The notes: generated by a model from the sequence alone, not told the origin. 47,536 nucleotides of DNA from Candidatus Dormiibacterota bacterium (GCA_027313505.1 DAHVDN010000022.1:1-47536), one strand, 5' to 3'; shown: positions 26,018-35,334, counted from the first letter of the stretch. Numbers and translations are program-made.

Positions 26018-26835
26018 CCCCTCCCTCGGTCGCCAAGACGCCAAAGCTGTACCTCGATGGGGCCTTTTCAAGATCGGAGTCCGGGCGCGTCTATGAGGTG
26101 GCCGGAATGATCAACGTGCCTCGCGCCTCCCGCAAGGATCTTCGGGACGCGGTAGCGGCCGCGCGGAGGGCCCAGCCGGCGTGGGGCGCTAGAACCGCCT
26201 ACAACCGGGGACAGGTGCTGTACCGGATCGCGGAGATGATGGAGACCGGACGGGGCCAGTTCGCGAGTCCGTTGGGAGGCGGCCGGGCCGCGGCTCGGCA
26301 ACTCGACCGGTGCCTTGATTCCCTGGTGTTCTTTGCCGGAGCTGCGGATAAGCTGGTGCAGCTGGGGGGAAGCGTGAACTCGGTGGCCGGGCCCTACTTC
26401 AACTTCACAGTCCCGGAGCCGATAGGGGTTGTGGCCCTGGTCGCCCCACAAAAGCCGGCGCTGCTGCCACTGGTCACAGGGTTGGCGGCCGCAGTCTGCT
26501 CCGGCAACGCGCTGGTGGCGGTAGTTTCTGAGATTGACCCCTTGCCCGGACTCCTGCTCGGCGAGTCGCTTCAGAACGGAGACCTGCCACCAGGGGTGGC
26601 GGCGCTTCTAAGTGGTTTCCGATCCGAACTGTTGCCGTGGGTTGGCTCTCACCGGGATGTCGATCTGGTGGACGCATGCGGTTGCACCTCTGACGAATGG
26701 ACCGAGCTGGCCCGAGCTGCCGCCGACAGCGTGAAGCGAGTCTTGCCGCCCACTCCTAGGAGCTCGCCTCTGACCCCAGAGCTAGCACTGCGCTGCATGG
26801 AGCTCAAGACCGTCTGGCACCCGGTCGGAGTCTGA
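26014..26835 (+). CDS. Truncated, non-catalytic aldehyde dehydrogenase homologue (ALDH16 C-terminal-like)
   Basis: This 273-aa protein starts like an ALDH (KLYLDGAFSRSESGRVYEV, then AVAAARRAQPAWGARTAYNRGQVLYRIAEMM) and retains PEPIGVVALVAPQKPALLPLV and SGNALVAV, but the LVCAGSR-type catalytic cysteine segment and the ELGGK glutamate segment are missing. Only the coenzyme-fold half and a short tail (SVKRVLPPT) remain. It is not a random truncation, since the frame is intact and coupled to the catalytic gene by a GTGA overlap. ALDH16 proteins carry just such a shortened second ALDH module fused to a full one; here the two are separate ORFs. Probable role: structural partner of the catalytic subunit. 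Confidence 0.85.
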   Translation: MTPPSVAKTPKLYLDGAFSRSESGRVYEVAGMINVPRASRKDLRDAVAAARRAQPAWGARTAYNRGQVLYRIAEMMETGRGQFASPLGGGRAAARQLDRCLDSLVFFAGAADKLVQLGGSVNSVAGPYFNFTVPEPIGVVALVAPQKPALLPLVTGLAAAVCSGNALVAVVSEIDPLPGLLLGESLQNGDLPPGVAALLSGFRSELLPWVGSHRDVDLVDACGCTSDEWTELARAAADSVKRVLPPTPRSSPLTPELALRCMELKTVWHPVGV

Positions 26836-26966
26836 CCAGTCGGCCCTGAGGTGGGGGCGGGCGCGTCCACTGAGAACGGCATTCAATATGATTGCCAAAG
26901 CCCCGGACAGGAGAAGGCCCGCCAGAAAACTCGGGTGGCTTCCGGTGGGGCAGCAGGAGGACCGAC

Positions 26967-28157
26967 TTGACCCATCGCAGAAACCGGCGCCTTTTCACCT
27001 CGGAATCGGTGACCGAGGGGCACCCCGACAAGATGGCCGACCAGATCTCCGACGCGATCCTCGACGCCATCCTGGCCAAGGACCCGCTGGCGCGGGTCGC
27101 CTGCGAGACCGCGCTGGCGACCGGTGCCGCGATTCTCCTTGGAGAGATCTCGACGGATTGCTATGTGGACATGCCTCGGGTCGTCCGCGAGACCATCAGG
27201 CAGATTGGATATGTCCGAGCCAAATACGGCTTCGACTGGGAAACCTGCGCGGTCATGATCTGCATCGACGAGCAGTCTCCGGACATCGCCCGTGGGGTGG
27301 ATCAGGGGGGCGCCGGTGATCAGGGGATGATGTTCGGGTACGCCTCCGACGAGACCCCGGAGCTGATGCCGGCGGCCATCCAGTACGCCCACCAACTCGC
27401 CCGCCAGCTCGCACAGGCGCGCAAGAGCGGGGAGCTACGGTGGGCCCGCCCAGACGGCAAGTCGCAGGTGACAGTCGAGTATGGAGAGGACGGCCGGCCC
27501 ACTCGCATCGACACCGTTCTGATCAGCGCCCAGCACTCGGAGGACGCTGGCCTGGAGGAGATAGAGGCAGGCATTCGCCAGCATGTGATCTTGCCGGCAC
27601 TCCCGGAGGGCATGGTTGACGAGAACACTCGGGTACTGGTCAACCCCACGGGGCGCTTCGTGATCGGGGGCCCGCAGGGTGACGCGGGGCTCACCGGGCG
27701 CAAGATCATCGTGGACACCTACGGCGGCGCCGGTCGCCACGGCGGAGGCGCGTTCTCGGGCAAGGACCCCACCAAGGTGGATCGCTCCGGCGCCTACGGC
27801 GCCCGGTACGTCGCCAAGAACCTTGTGGCCGCGGGGTTGGCCCGCAGGGCGGAGGTTCAGCTCGCCTACGCGATTGGGGTGAACCGTCCCGTATGGGTCG
27901 GTGTGGAGACCTTTGGCACGGAGTCCATTCCCCGAGATCAGATCGCCGCCCTGGTCGATGAGTACTTTGATCTCTCCCCATCCGGGATCATCAAGGAGCT
28001 GGAGCTCCGGCGACCCATCTACAGGCAGGTTGCCGCATACGGGCACTTTGGGCGGAGTGATCTCGATCTGCCCTGGGAGAGGACACCGTATCGAGAGGAG
28101 CTGGCCCGGGACGCCGGGGTGGAGCCCATCGGCAGCCCAGGGGCGACTACGAGGTGA
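26967..28157 (+). CDS. metK: S-adenosylmethionine synthetase
   Basis: Makes S-adenosylmethionine from methionine and ATP. TTG 26967 is preceded by AGGAGG at six bases; the open frame to 26892 lacks such a site. The 396-aa protein shows [69 protein letters not shown], and [25 protein letters not shown], all standard. It is not preceded by a recognisable SAM riboswitch, although one occurs at 10258. TATGAT at 26887-26892 may be its -10. Its stop overlaps the manC start (GTGA). Confidence 0.96.
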   Translation: MTHRRNRRLFTSESVTEGHPDKMADQISDAILDAILAKDPLARVACETALATGAAILLGEISTDCYVDMPRVVRETIRQIGYVRAKYGFDWETCAVMICIDEQSPDIARGVDQGGAGDQGMMFGYASDETPELMPAAIQYAHQLARQLAQARKSGELRWARPDGKSQVTVEYGEDGRPTRIDTVLISAQHSEDAGLEEIEAGIRQHVILPALPEGMVDENTRVLVNPTGRFVIGGPQGDAGLTGRKIIVDTYGGAGRHGGGAFSGKDPTKVDRSGAYGARYVAKNLVAAGLARRAEVQLAYAIGVNRPVWVGVETFGTESIPRDQIAALVDEYFDLSPSGIIKELELRRPIYRQVAAYGHFGRSDLDLPWERTPYREELARDAGVEPIGSPGATTR

Positions 28158-29281
28158 CCGTAGCGCCTGACCTTGGAGGGCCCGCATCTCCGCCGCGCCT
28201 GACCTGCGTGATCCTGGCGGGGGGTTCAGGGACTCGGCTCTGGCCTCGGTCTCGTCAGCGCCTTCCTAAGCACTTTCTCCCGCTGGCCCCTGACGGAAGG
28301 TCGCTACTTCGACACGCATACGAGCGGGCCGCAGGGCTCGGGGGAGAGGTCTTGGTAGTCTCAGCGGCAGAGCAGGGTCCTCAGGTCGTGAGGGAACTTC
28401 CAGAGCTGCCGCCTGGACATCTGTTGCTCGAGCCCGAGCCCCGTGGCACCGGTCCTGCTCTGGCATGGGCAGCGCTGGAGGCCGAGCGGATCACCCCGGG
28501 CGCGGTCATGGTTTCGGTCCACGCAGACCATTACATCCCAGACCCAGCCGTGTTCGGAGCTCTCGCCTCAGCCGCCTGGTGGGCGCGGGAGGCACAGCTG
28601 TTGGTCGCCGTGGGGCTGCGGCCGACTTGGGCGGCGCCGGGATTCGGCTACATCGAGGCGGGGGATGAATGGCCCCGCCCGGCAGGGCTGCCCGGCGCGG
28701 TCTGGCCGTTGAGGCGGGCTGTGCGGTTCGTGGAGAAGCCAGACCACGAGCTGGCACTGTTCATGGTCGACTCCGGTCGTTTCCTTTGGAACACTGGACT
28801 CTTCGCGTGGCCTGCTCAGCTCTTGCTCTCCGAACTCGCCATGTTCGCGCCGGCTGTGCTGACTGCCGTGCGGGATGCACTCCTCAAGTCGTCTTTCGTG
28901 GAATTCGCCAAGGAGTGGGCGCAGATCCCTTCGGGCGTTGTGGAGCGGTTGGTACTGGAGAGGAGCTCTCGGCTGGGTGTTCTTCCCAGCGATCTTGAGT
29001 GGTCGGACCTGGGGTCCTTTCGCGACCTGCACCAGGTGGGAGGGGCCGCCGGACTGGCCGACTCGTCGGGAAACGTCAGTTCCGGAGCGGTGTTGCTGGA
29101 TGGCTGCCAAGGTAGCTTCATCGACTCCACCTCAGGCCGTCTGGTGGTGGTGATCGGGGGGACCGACCTGGCCGTGGTCGACACCCCTGACGCACTTCTG
29201 GTCTGTCCCCTGAGCCGGGTCCAGGAGGTGTCCCGGGTGGTTGCTCGTCTTCGGTCTGAGGGACGCTCGGAGCTGCTTTAG
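28154..29281 (+). CDS. manC: Mannose-1-phosphate guanylyltransferase
   Basis: Forms GDP-mannose from mannose 1-phosphate and GTP. The nucleotidyltransferase signature [16 protein letters not shown] then LPKHFLPL lies near residues 20-45, with [41 protein letters not shown] and [10 protein letters not shown] following in the usual order. At 375 aa it has the nucleotidyltransferase domain and a short beta-helix region but no fused isomerase domain; the isomerase-type cupin is encoded two genes on. GTG 28154 overlaps the metK stop by four bases. Product likely serves mannosylation or surface glycans. Confidence 0.92.
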   Translation: MTVAPDLGGPASPPRLTCVILAGGSGTRLWPRSRQRLPKHFLPLAPDGRSLLRHAYERAAGLGGEVLVVSAAEQGPQVVRELPELPPGHLLLEPEPRGTGPALAWAALEAERITPGAVMVSVHADHYIPDPAVFGALASAAWWAREAQLLVAVGLRPTWAAPGFGYIEAGDEWPRPAGLPGAVWPLRRAVRFVEKPDHELALFMVDSGRFLWNTGLFAWPAQLLLSELAMFAPAVLTAVRDALLKSSFVEFAKEWAQIPSGVVERLVLERSSRLGVLPSDLEWSDLGSFRDLHQVGGAAGLADSSGNVSSGAVLLDGCQGSFIDSTSGRLVVVIGGTDLAVVDTPDALLVCPLSRVQEVSRVVARLRSEGRSELL

Positions 29282-29377
29282 CCTCCGGCCCGGGTCACCC
29301 GGGTCGCCAATCACCGAGGCCGGTTCGGTCGCCGACCTTACAATTGGCACGACCAGATCAGGTCAAGGAGGTGGGGT

Positions 29378-30835
29378 GTGGCAACACCAGAGATCAGTTT
29401 CGGGACCGACGGCTGGCGGGGCATAGTGGCAGATGACTTCACCTATGCCAACGTCCGGGTGGTGAGTCAGGCGGTCGCTCAGTACCTGGAGCTGCAACCC
29501 CGGGATGGTCGTGTGGTTGTTGGCCACGACACCAGGTATTGCGGGGAGCTCTTCGCGGAGGAGGTCGCCAGGGTTCTGGCGGCCAACGGAAGGCCCGTGC
29601 TTCTCCTTGATCGGCCGGCACCGACCCAGGCCGCGGCATGGATGGTGGTCGACAGCAAAGCGCTGGGGGGAGTTGTGGTCACTGCCAGCCACAACCCGCC
29701 GGAGTTCAACGGACTGAAGTACAAGCCCGATTACGGCGGTTCCGCGTCGCCCGACATCGTCGCTCGACTCGAGGACGAGGTACATCGGGTACTGGCAGGC
29801 GACCTGGTCAGGCAGGTTCCATTTGAGGAGGCGGTGGCGTCTGGGCTGGTGGAGAAGGTAGACCCTCGGCCCGCCTATGGGGCCCAGATCGGGCGGCTCA
29901 TAGATCTTCCCAAGATCCGAAGTGCGGGACTCAGGGTTCTCCACGACGCCATGTACGGAGCTGGGGCGGGGTACGTTCGGGAGTTGCTGCAGGGCGGCAC
30001 CACCCGCGTCGAGCAGCTCCACTGTGAGCGCAATCCAGGTTTCGGTGGCATGCATCCCGAGCCAATTCCGGCCAACCTCAGCCAATCGAGCGAGTTGCTG
30101 CGCAGTGGTGAGTTCGATCTCGGAATCGCCAACGACGGAGATGCCGATAGGGTCGGGGTGTTCGATGGCACAGGGGACTTCATCGACCAGCTGGAGGTGG
30201 CCACCCTTCTGCTGTGGCACCTGTGCGAGAACCGGGGGTGGCGCGGGCCGGTTGTCCGGTCGATAACCATGACCCGGCGGCTTGACATCCTTGGCGCTCG
30301 CTATTCCTGCCCTGTCGAGGAGTTGCCGGTCGGGTTCAAGTACCTGGGGCCGCGCATGCGTGAGCTCGACGCAATCTTCGGCGGGGAGGAGTCCGGTGGC
30401 TTCGCCTTCCGGGGTCACATCCCGGAACGGGACGGGATCCTTAGCGGGCTCATGTTCGCTGAGATGGTGGTCATGACCGGCCGGCCGTTGGCGGAGATTC
30501 GCCAACAGGTGGCGGCACTGGTCGGCCCCCATGCGTACGCACGCCGGGATCACCGTTTTCAGCGGGATGCATACCCGGCCGTCAGAGAGAGGCTGGTCCA
30601 CCGGATGAAGTCGGAGCCGCTGGTCAGCGTCGGTCAGGAGAGGGTCACCGCCGAGAGGTCAGACGATGGCTACAAGTACTGGCTGGGCGAGGATTCCTGG
30701 GTGCTGGTTCGAATGTCGGGGACCGAGCCGCTGATGCGGGTTTACTGCGAGTCAACCGACCCGGCCAGGGTGCAGCGGTTACTGGATGACTTCGAGGCGG
30801 AGCTGGGGGTCATTGGGGATCCGGGGGTTGGCTGA
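29378..30835 (+). CDS. Phosphomannomutase/phosphoglucomutase
   Basis: Interconverts hexose 6- and 1-phosphates. AAGGAGG lies five bases before GTG 29378. The 485-aa alpha-D-phosphohexomutase has FGTDGWRGIV at the N terminus, the phosphoserine loop VTASHNPPEFNG (Ser near residue 104), the magnesium loop NDGDADRVG near 253, GGEESGGFAF in the sugar-binding loop, and VRMSGTEPLMRVY in the phosphate-binding C-terminal domain. Flanking genes manC and the cupin point to mannose 6-phosphate as substrate, though enzymes of this type often act on glucose phosphate as well. TACAAT at 29339-29344 is a candidate -10 box. Confidence 0.92.
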   Translation: MATPEISFGTDGWRGIVADDFTYANVRVVSQAVAQYLELQPRDGRVVVGHDTRYCGELFAEEVARVLAANGRPVLLLDRPAPTQAAAWMVVDSKALGGVVVTASHNPPEFNGLKYKPDYGGSASPDIVARLEDEVHRVLAGDLVRQVPFEEAVASGLVEKVDPRPAYGAQIGRLIDLPKIRSAGLRVLHDAMYGAGAGYVRELLQGGTTRVEQLHCERNPGFGGMHPEPIPANLSQSSELLRSGEFDLGIANDGDADRVGVFDGTGDFIDQLEVATLLLWHLCENRGWRGPVVRSITMTRRLDILGARYSCPVEELPVGFKYLGPRMRELDAIFGGEESGGFAFRGHIPERDGILSGLMFAEMVVMTGRPLAEIRQQVAALVGPHAYARRDHRFQRDAYPAVRERLVHRMKSEPLVSVGQERVTAERSDDGYKYWLGEDSWVLVRMSGTEPLMRVYCESTDPARVQRLLDDFEAELGVIGDPGVG

Positions 30836-31226
30836 GGGGCCAGATTCCCACGCGCCGGTTCGCCGGGTCGAAAAGCCGTGGGGCTTTGAGATTTGGTTCG
30901 CGGTCACGGACCGTTACGCCGGGAAGATCCTGCACATAGACGCGGGGGAAGAGCTCAGCCTGCAGTACCACGACCGCAAGGACGAGTCGATAATGGTGCT
31001 CTCGGGCGAGCTCGAACTCGATCTGGGTCAGGAGGAGTCGGAGCTGACCACCCATCGTCTGGTAGCGGGCGACTGCCAACGCATACCGCCCCACCTGATT
31101 CACCGGATGAGGGCGGTCTCGACAGTCGAGCTGTGCGAGGTCTCAACGCCCGAACTCGAGGATGTCGTCCGTCTGCTGGACCGATATGGGCGCACCGACT
31201 CCGCCGCGAGATCGGCGCCAGCGTGA
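30828..31226 (+). CDS. Mannose-6-phosphate isomerase-type cupin
   Basis: A single-domain cupin of about 132 aa: RRVEKPWGFEIWFAV, YAGKILHIDAGEELSLQYH, DESIMVLSGELELDLG, and QRIPPHLIHRMRA. These match the C-terminal isomerase domain of bifunctional ManC/AlgA-type proteins (type II phosphomannose isomerase), with metal-type ligands Q/H around LSLQYHDRKDES and HRM. Here it is a free-standing protein beside manC and the mutase, completing fructose 6-phosphate to GDP-mannose. The start is uncertain: TTG 30828 overlaps the mutase stop region; TTG 30813 or ATG 30786 would lengthen it. Confidence 0.82.
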   Translation: MAEGPDSHAPVRRVEKPWGFEIWFAVTDRYAGKILHIDAGEELSLQYHDRKDESIMVLSGELELDLGQEESELTTHRLVAGDCQRIPPHLIHRMRAVSTVELCEVSTPELEDVVRLLDRYGRTDSAARSAPA

Positions 31227-31251
31227 GCGAAGGCCGAGCGTGGCGGACAGG

Positions 31252-31284
31252 GTATGCACAGTATCCACAGGTGAGCGTGGATAA
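31252..31284. promoter_or_regulatory. Cluster of three DnaA-box-like 9-mers
   Basis: GTATGCACA (31252-31260) and GTATCCACA (31261-31269) lie on the plus strand and TTATCCACG on the minus strand (31284-31276). The consensus DnaA box is TTATCCACA. The last two also form an inverted repeat (TATCCAC/GTGGATA). They sit just upstream of the membrane-protein start at 31300. Confidence 0.45.
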
Positions 31285-31299
31285 CCCGGAGGGGCTTTG

Positions 31300-32139
31300 A
31301 TGATCAGGAGGCCGGCCGGTGCAGCCGCCCTGCGGCTTGACGCTGCCGAAGTTCTGCGGGATTCCCCCATCCAGCATGAGTCGGGCCGTCACATTACCCC
31401 TCCTAGGGTCATACCGTTCGCGATTGCGGCGGCCGCGGTGATTGGCCTGACGGGCACCGGCATCCTGCCCGCGCCGGCTTCGATAGGGCTCGACCTGGGG
31501 GCTCTGGTCTGTTACCTCCTGGCCCTCAGGGCTGGGCTACCGCAGCATCCAGGTGCCACCCGGGGATGGCGGGCCTGGGTCGATGGGATGGAGCCGGCGG
31601 TCCTGGCGCTCAGCGCAGTCTTTGCTGGGGCCCTGTTGCTGGCATCCTCTCCGGGCATGCCCTGGGCGGTCATCACACCGCTTTGGCTGCTGCTCATGCT
31701 CACCGTCTGCCCCTGGCTGGAGGGTGGAGCGGACCAGCAGCAGCTTCCGCCCTGGGGTCCAACCGCCCTGGCCTGTCTCATCATCACAGTCCCAGCGGTC
31801 TTCTTTGTGGTCGCCGTGACCGCGGGAATTCCGGCGCCGGCCCTGGCTCTCCTGGTGGGGCTGGGTTCGCTGGCTCCTTCCTGGCGGATGGTCCGTCTCA
31901 CCGGGCGCGCGGCCATGGTCGCCTTGGAACGGGGAGCCATGGTGGCGGTCCTGATGGCGGTGGCGGCGGTGCTCACTGCGCGACTGCAGGTCCCTGGCCC
32001 GCTGCTTCCGGTGGCCCTTTTGGTGGGCTGGTACGGACTCACCGGGGTCGCATCTTTGAGAGACCGGAGCCAGCTGGGATCGTTCGCCACCTTCGTGGTT
32101 CTGGCGGCAGCGATCCTGGCGATTGCCGCTCCGGCATGA
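31300..32139 (+). CDS. Polytopic membrane protein of unknown function
   Basis: ATG 31300 follows GGAGGGG at five bases. The 279-aa product has a hydrophilic N-terminal ~40 residues and then about eight hydrophobic segments (for example VIPFAIAAAAVIGLTG, LGALVCYLLAL, AVITPLWLLLMLTV, LIITVPAVFFVVAV and the final FVVLAAAILAIAAPA). I recognise no family. Conserved-looking charged residues are few: PWLEGGADQQQ between segments and RMVRLTGRAAM. It follows the GDP-mannose genes after a short spacer with DnaA-box-like sites. A role in glycan or lipid handling at the membrane is possible only by position. Confidence 0.72.
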   Translation: MIRRPAGAAALRLDAAEVLRDSPIQHESGRHITPPRVIPFAIAAAAVIGLTGTGILPAPASIGLDLGALVCYLLALRAGLPQHPGATRGWRAWVDGMEPAVLALSAVFAGALLLASSPGMPWAVITPLWLLLMLTVCPWLEGGADQQQLPPWGPTALACLIITVPAVFFVVAVTAGIPAPALALLVGLGSLAPSWRMVRLTGRAAMVALERGAMVAVLMAVAAVLTARLQVPGPLLPVALLVGWYGLTGVASLRDRSQLGSFATFVVLAAAILAIAAPA

Positions 32140-32479
32140 GGGCTGGCAATCAGGCGCCGCCCCCGGTCTCAGGAACGGCGCTGACTGTCGACTCGGCCTT
32201 GGCCGCCGCGGAGGCGGTGCCGATACGCGGTTGCGGGCGGCGGCCGGAACATTCTTCGCTTTTCCCCGTCGTCAGGCCCTGGGCCGCCGCACCATCGCCA
32301 AAAGATGTACCGTCATCGGATATGGAAGCAGCAACGCTCGGAGGCTGGTGGGACGCGAAGGGACTGCCCCCTCCTGGATCGGACGCGCGGCCCTAGCGGC
32401 TCTGGCGGGAGGCGAAAGAGATCTCCTGCCCCAACAGCGTCAGCATTGACCGGCCCGTCGGCCGAGGAGGTCTTCCATC
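32140..32479 (+). other. 340-base spacer before gabT with a long-range inverted repeat
   Basis: No gene is convincing here; frames that stay open lack a ribosome site and look like noise. GCGGCGGCC (32237-32245) can pair with GGCCGCCGC (32282-32290) across 36 bases, and CGGCC/GGCCG forms a small hairpin just before the gabT ribosome site GAGGAGG. It may be a structured 5' leader, but matches no riboswitch class I know. Confidence 0.35.
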
Positions 32480-33820
32480 ATGGCAAACATCGCATCCAAC
32501 GGCTCAGCTGCGCAGATCGACCCCAATTCCAAGTCGGCTGCCTGGCGCGCGCGTGATCGCAAGGCGGTCTCTGGCGCCTACTCTCGCTACACGGACCTGG
32601 TCGTCGCGGACGGGGAGGGTTCATTCCTCATCGATGTGGACGGGCGCCGCTACCTGGACTTCGGTTGCGGAATTGCAGTGACCGCTCTGGGGTACCGGCA
32701 CCCGGATGTCTCCCGGGCCCTGCACGCCCAGGTCGACAGCTACTGGCACACCTCCGTGGTTACCCAGCACATTCGACTTACCGAAGCCGCTGAGAAGGTG
32801 GCATCCATCTGTCCCGATCCCCTTGACACCGTGTTTTTCGCCAACTCCGGCGCGGAGGTTGTCGAGGGCGCGTTGAAGCTGGCTCGTCAGGCCACCCACC
32901 GCCAGGGCATCATCAGTTTCACCGGCGGCTTTCATGGGCGCACCTTCGGAGCGCTCAGTGTCACCACCAGCAAGGTGCACTACCGGGAGCACTACTCCCC
33001 GCTGCTTCCGGGCGTCTACACCACCCCTTACCCCTACTGTTTCCGCAACTGCGACCACGCGCCTGGGGAGCCCTGCCCGATCGCAATGGGCAAGGAGCTA
33101 GAACGGCTTTTCAAGCATGTCGTTCCGGCCTCGGAGGTGGCAGCGATGTTGGTCGAGCCGATCCAGGGGGAGGGAGGCTACATAGTTCCCCCGACCGGCT
33201 TTCTCTCCACCCTAAGGCAGGTCTGTGACCGCCATGGAATAGTCCTCATCTTCGATGAGGTCCAGACCGGTGTGGGTCACACCGGGCGGTGGTTGGCCAG
33301 TGAGCACGAGGGGGTGGTGCCTGACGTCGTGATTCTGGCGAAGGCACTGGGTAGCGGACTGCCGATCGCTGCCATAGTCGCTCGCCATGACCTGATGGAC
33401 CGGTGGCCTTCGGGCACGCACGGTTCAACCTTTGGTGGAAACGCCATCTCCTGCGCTGCGGTGATCGCCACCATTGACGTCATCGAGAGGGATGGCCTCC
33501 TGCAGCGGGCGACGGTCATCGGTGACCGGATCGCGGATCGGGCGAGGCAGTGGCAGCGCCAGGTCGGCGGACCGGCCGATGTCAGGGGACGCGGAGCCAT
33601 GATCGGGCTGGAGTTTCTGGACAGCGCCGGTATGCCGGACGCCGAGAGGGTGGACGAGATCAGGGCAGCGTGCCTGGACCAAGGCTTACTGGTCCTGGGT
33701 TGTGGTATCGACGAAAACGTGATCCGCCTCATTCCACCTCTGACGCTTAGCGACCAAGAGGTTGAGCAGGGGTTGCAGGTCCTTGAGTCGGCGGTTCTGC
33801 AGGGAGGTGTCAGGGAATGA
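32480..33820 (+). CDS. gabT: 4-aminobutyrate-type aminotransferase (class III, PLP)
   Basis: Transfers the amino group of an omega-amino acid such as GABA or 5-aminovalerate to 2-oxoglutarate. ATG 32480 follows GAGGAGG. The 446-aa protein shows DFGCGIAVTALGYRHP, FFANSGAEVVEGALKLAR, GGFHGRTFGALSVTTSK, EPIQGEGGYIVPP, IFDEVQTGVGHTGRW and the PLP-lysine loop VILAKALGSGLPIAA near residue 287. It is the first gene of an operon with a semialdehyde dehydrogenase (ATGA overlap), an acyl-CoA dehydrogenase and a hydrolase. GABA is the default substrate; with the acyl-CoA dehydrogenase a five-carbon (lysine-derived) route is an alternative. Confidence 0.9.
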   Translation: MANIASNGSAAQIDPNSKSAAWRARDRKAVSGAYSRYTDLVVADGEGSFLIDVDGRRYLDFGCGIAVTALGYRHPDVSRALHAQVDSYWHTSVVTQHIRLTEAAEKVASICPDPLDTVFFANSGAEVVEGALKLARQATHRQGIISFTGGFHGRTFGALSVTTSKVHYREHYSPLLPGVYTTPYPYCFRNCDHAPGEPCPIAMGKELERLFKHVVPASEVAAMLVEPIQGEGGYIVPPTGFLSTLRQVCDRHGIVLIFDEVQTGVGHTGRWLASEHEGVVPDVVILAKALGSGLPIAAIVARHDLMDRWPSGTHGSTFGGNAISCAAVIATIDVIERDGLLQRATVIGDRIADRARQWQRQVGGPADVRGRGAMIGLEFLDSAGMPDAERVDEIRAACLDQGLLVLGCGIDENVIRLIPPLTLSDQEVEQGLQVLESAVLQGGVRE

Positions 33821-35331
33821 GTGCCGAGGAGGCCGAGCTGGGCAAGACTTACGGCAACCTGATCGGAGGCGAATGGCGGGCGGCCCGGGGAGGGGAGACC
33901 TTCGACTCCGTCAACCCCGCCCGGCGCAGTGAGGTCGTGGGCCACTTCGCCCGCTCGTCCAGAGCGGATGTCGACGATGCGGTCTCGGCCGCCGTCGCGG
34001 CTCAGCCGGGCTGGGCGCGCACCCCGATGCCAGGTCGAGCCGAGGTCATCGATAGGGCCGGACGGTTGCTGGCCGAGCGCAAAGAGGAGCTGGCGCGGTT
34101 GATGACCAGAGAGATGGGCAAGGTTCTCACCGAGGCCAAAGGAGATGTCCAGGAGGGCATCGACATGGCCAAGTACATGGCTGGACAGGGGCGCAATCCG
34201 ATCGGAGAGGTGGTGCCCAGTGAGCTCCGAGACAAGCGCTGCTTCACCGAGCGGGTCCCGATTGGGGTCGTCGGGTGCATCAGCCCATGGAACTTTCCAA
34301 TGGCGATCCCCTGCTGGAAGCTGATGCCCGCACTTCTCGCGGGTAATGCTGTCGTCTTCAAGCCAGCGGAGGACACCCCGCTCATGGCGATTCGACTGGC
34401 GGAGATCCTAACCGAGGCGGGGTTGCCGCCGGGAGTGCTGAATTTGGTGACGGGGTTCGGCGAGGAGGCGGGAGCACCTCTGGTGGAACATCCCGCCATT
34501 CGGGCGGTGTCGTTCACCGGGTCGGTTGATGTGGGGCAGCAGATCGCAGCCACCTGCGGGCGGCTGGGCAAGAGGGTGTCCCTGGAGCTGGGGGGCAAGA
34601 ACGCGATTGTGGTGACGGCCGACGCCGACATCGAGCTCGCGGTGGACGGCGCTCTCTGGGGGGGCTTTGGCACTGCGGGTCAGCGTTGCACGGCAACCTC
34701 CCGCCTGATCGTGGAGGGAGCTGTGCTGGAGTCCTTCACCGAGCAGCTGGTCGCAAGGGTCGGCAAGCTCCGCCTTGGCGACGGACTGGACCCGGCCACT
34801 GACGTCGGTCCCGTCATCAACCAGAGTCAGCTCCAGAGGATCCACTCCTACACCGAGATTGGGCATCAGGAGTCGGCTCGTCTGCTCACTGGAGGGTCCG
34901 TCGCCAGTGACGGGGCGTTCGGCGATGGGAACTTCTACCGCCCCACAGTTTTCGGTGACGTCCGACCGGAGATGCGGATCGCCCAGGAGGAGATCTTCGG
35001 ACCCACAGTCGTGGTCATTCCGGCCAAGGACCTAGCGGAGTCGGTCAGGATCGCCAACGGCACCCGCTACGGACTCTCGCTCTCCATCTACACCAAGGAT
35101 CTCGCCAAGGCGTTCCACGCGGTCGACCTGCTGGAGTCAGGGATTGTCTACGTCAACGCGCCCACGATCGGAGCCGAGATCCAACTGCCGTTTGGCGGCA
35201 CCAAGTGGACGGGGAACGGGCACCGCGAAGCCGGGCCCACCGCCTTCGATGAATTCACAGAGTGGAAGACGATCTACATTGACTACTCCGGCAGGTTGCA
35301 GCGGGCCCAGATCGACACCGGCCGAGAGTAG
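33817..35331 (+). CDS. Semialdehyde dehydrogenase (ALDH family), probable succinate- or glutarate-semialdehyde
   Basis: A 504-aa NAD(P)-dependent aldehyde dehydrogenase with GNLIGGEWRAARGGETFDSVNP, ISPWNFPMAIPCWKLMPALLAGN, VVFKPAEDTPL, FTGSVDVGQQI, SLELGGKNAIVV (catalytic-base Glu) and GTAGQRCTATSRL with the nucleophilic Cys near residue 291. The GQRCTATSR form is common in semialdehyde dehydrogenases for succinate, 2-oxoglutarate or aminoadipate derivatives. ATG 33817 overlaps the aminotransferase stop (ATGA), so it should oxidise the product of that enzyme. It is clearly different from the ALDH16-like enzyme at 24482. The exact semialdehyde cannot be told from sequence alone. Confidence 0.9.
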   Translation: MSAEEAELGKTYGNLIGGEWRAARGGETFDSVNPARRSEVVGHFARSSRADVDDAVSAAVAAQPGWARTPMPGRAEVIDRAGRLLAERKEELARLMTREMGKVLTEAKGDVQEGIDMAKYMAGQGRNPIGEVVPSELRDKRCFTERVPIGVVGCISPWNFPMAIPCWKLMPALLAGNAVVFKPAEDTPLMAIRLAEILTEAGLPPGVLNLVTGFGEEAGAPLVEHPAIRAVSFTGSVDVGQQIAATCGRLGKRVSLELGGKNAIVVTADADIELAVDGALWGGFGTAGQRCTATSRLIVEGAVLESFTEQLVARVGKLRLGDGLDPATDVGPVINQSQLQRIHSYTEIGHQESARLLTGGSVASDGAFGDGNFYRPTVFGDVRPEMRIAQEEIFGPTVVVIPAKDLAESVRIANGTRYGLSLSIYTKDLAKAFHAVDLLESGIVYVNAPTIGAEIQLPFGGTKWTGNGHREAGPTAFDEFTEWKTIYIDYSGRLQRAQIDTGRE

Positions 35332-35334
35332 CCA

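Noticed and set aside
24947-26071. Minus-strand frame of 374 aa opposite the first aldehyde dehydrogenase
   Set aside because: The plus strand encodes all ALDH catalytic motifs; the minus product is Pro/Arg/Gly-rich and featureless.
26836-26966. SAM riboswitch upstream of metK
   Set aside because: I looked for the GGCAACC and GGTGCC-type core there and did not find it; the only SAM-type aptamer is at 10258.
29363-30601. Minus-strand frame of 412 aa opposite the phosphohexomutase
   Set aside because: Shadow of a well-conserved gene with active-site motifs on the plus strand.
31566-32396. Plus-strand frame of 276 aa overlapping the membrane protein and the gabT leader
   Set aside because: Gly/Ser/Ala/Arg-rich translation, no ribosome site, and most of it is out of frame with the membrane protein that has GGAGGGG before its start.
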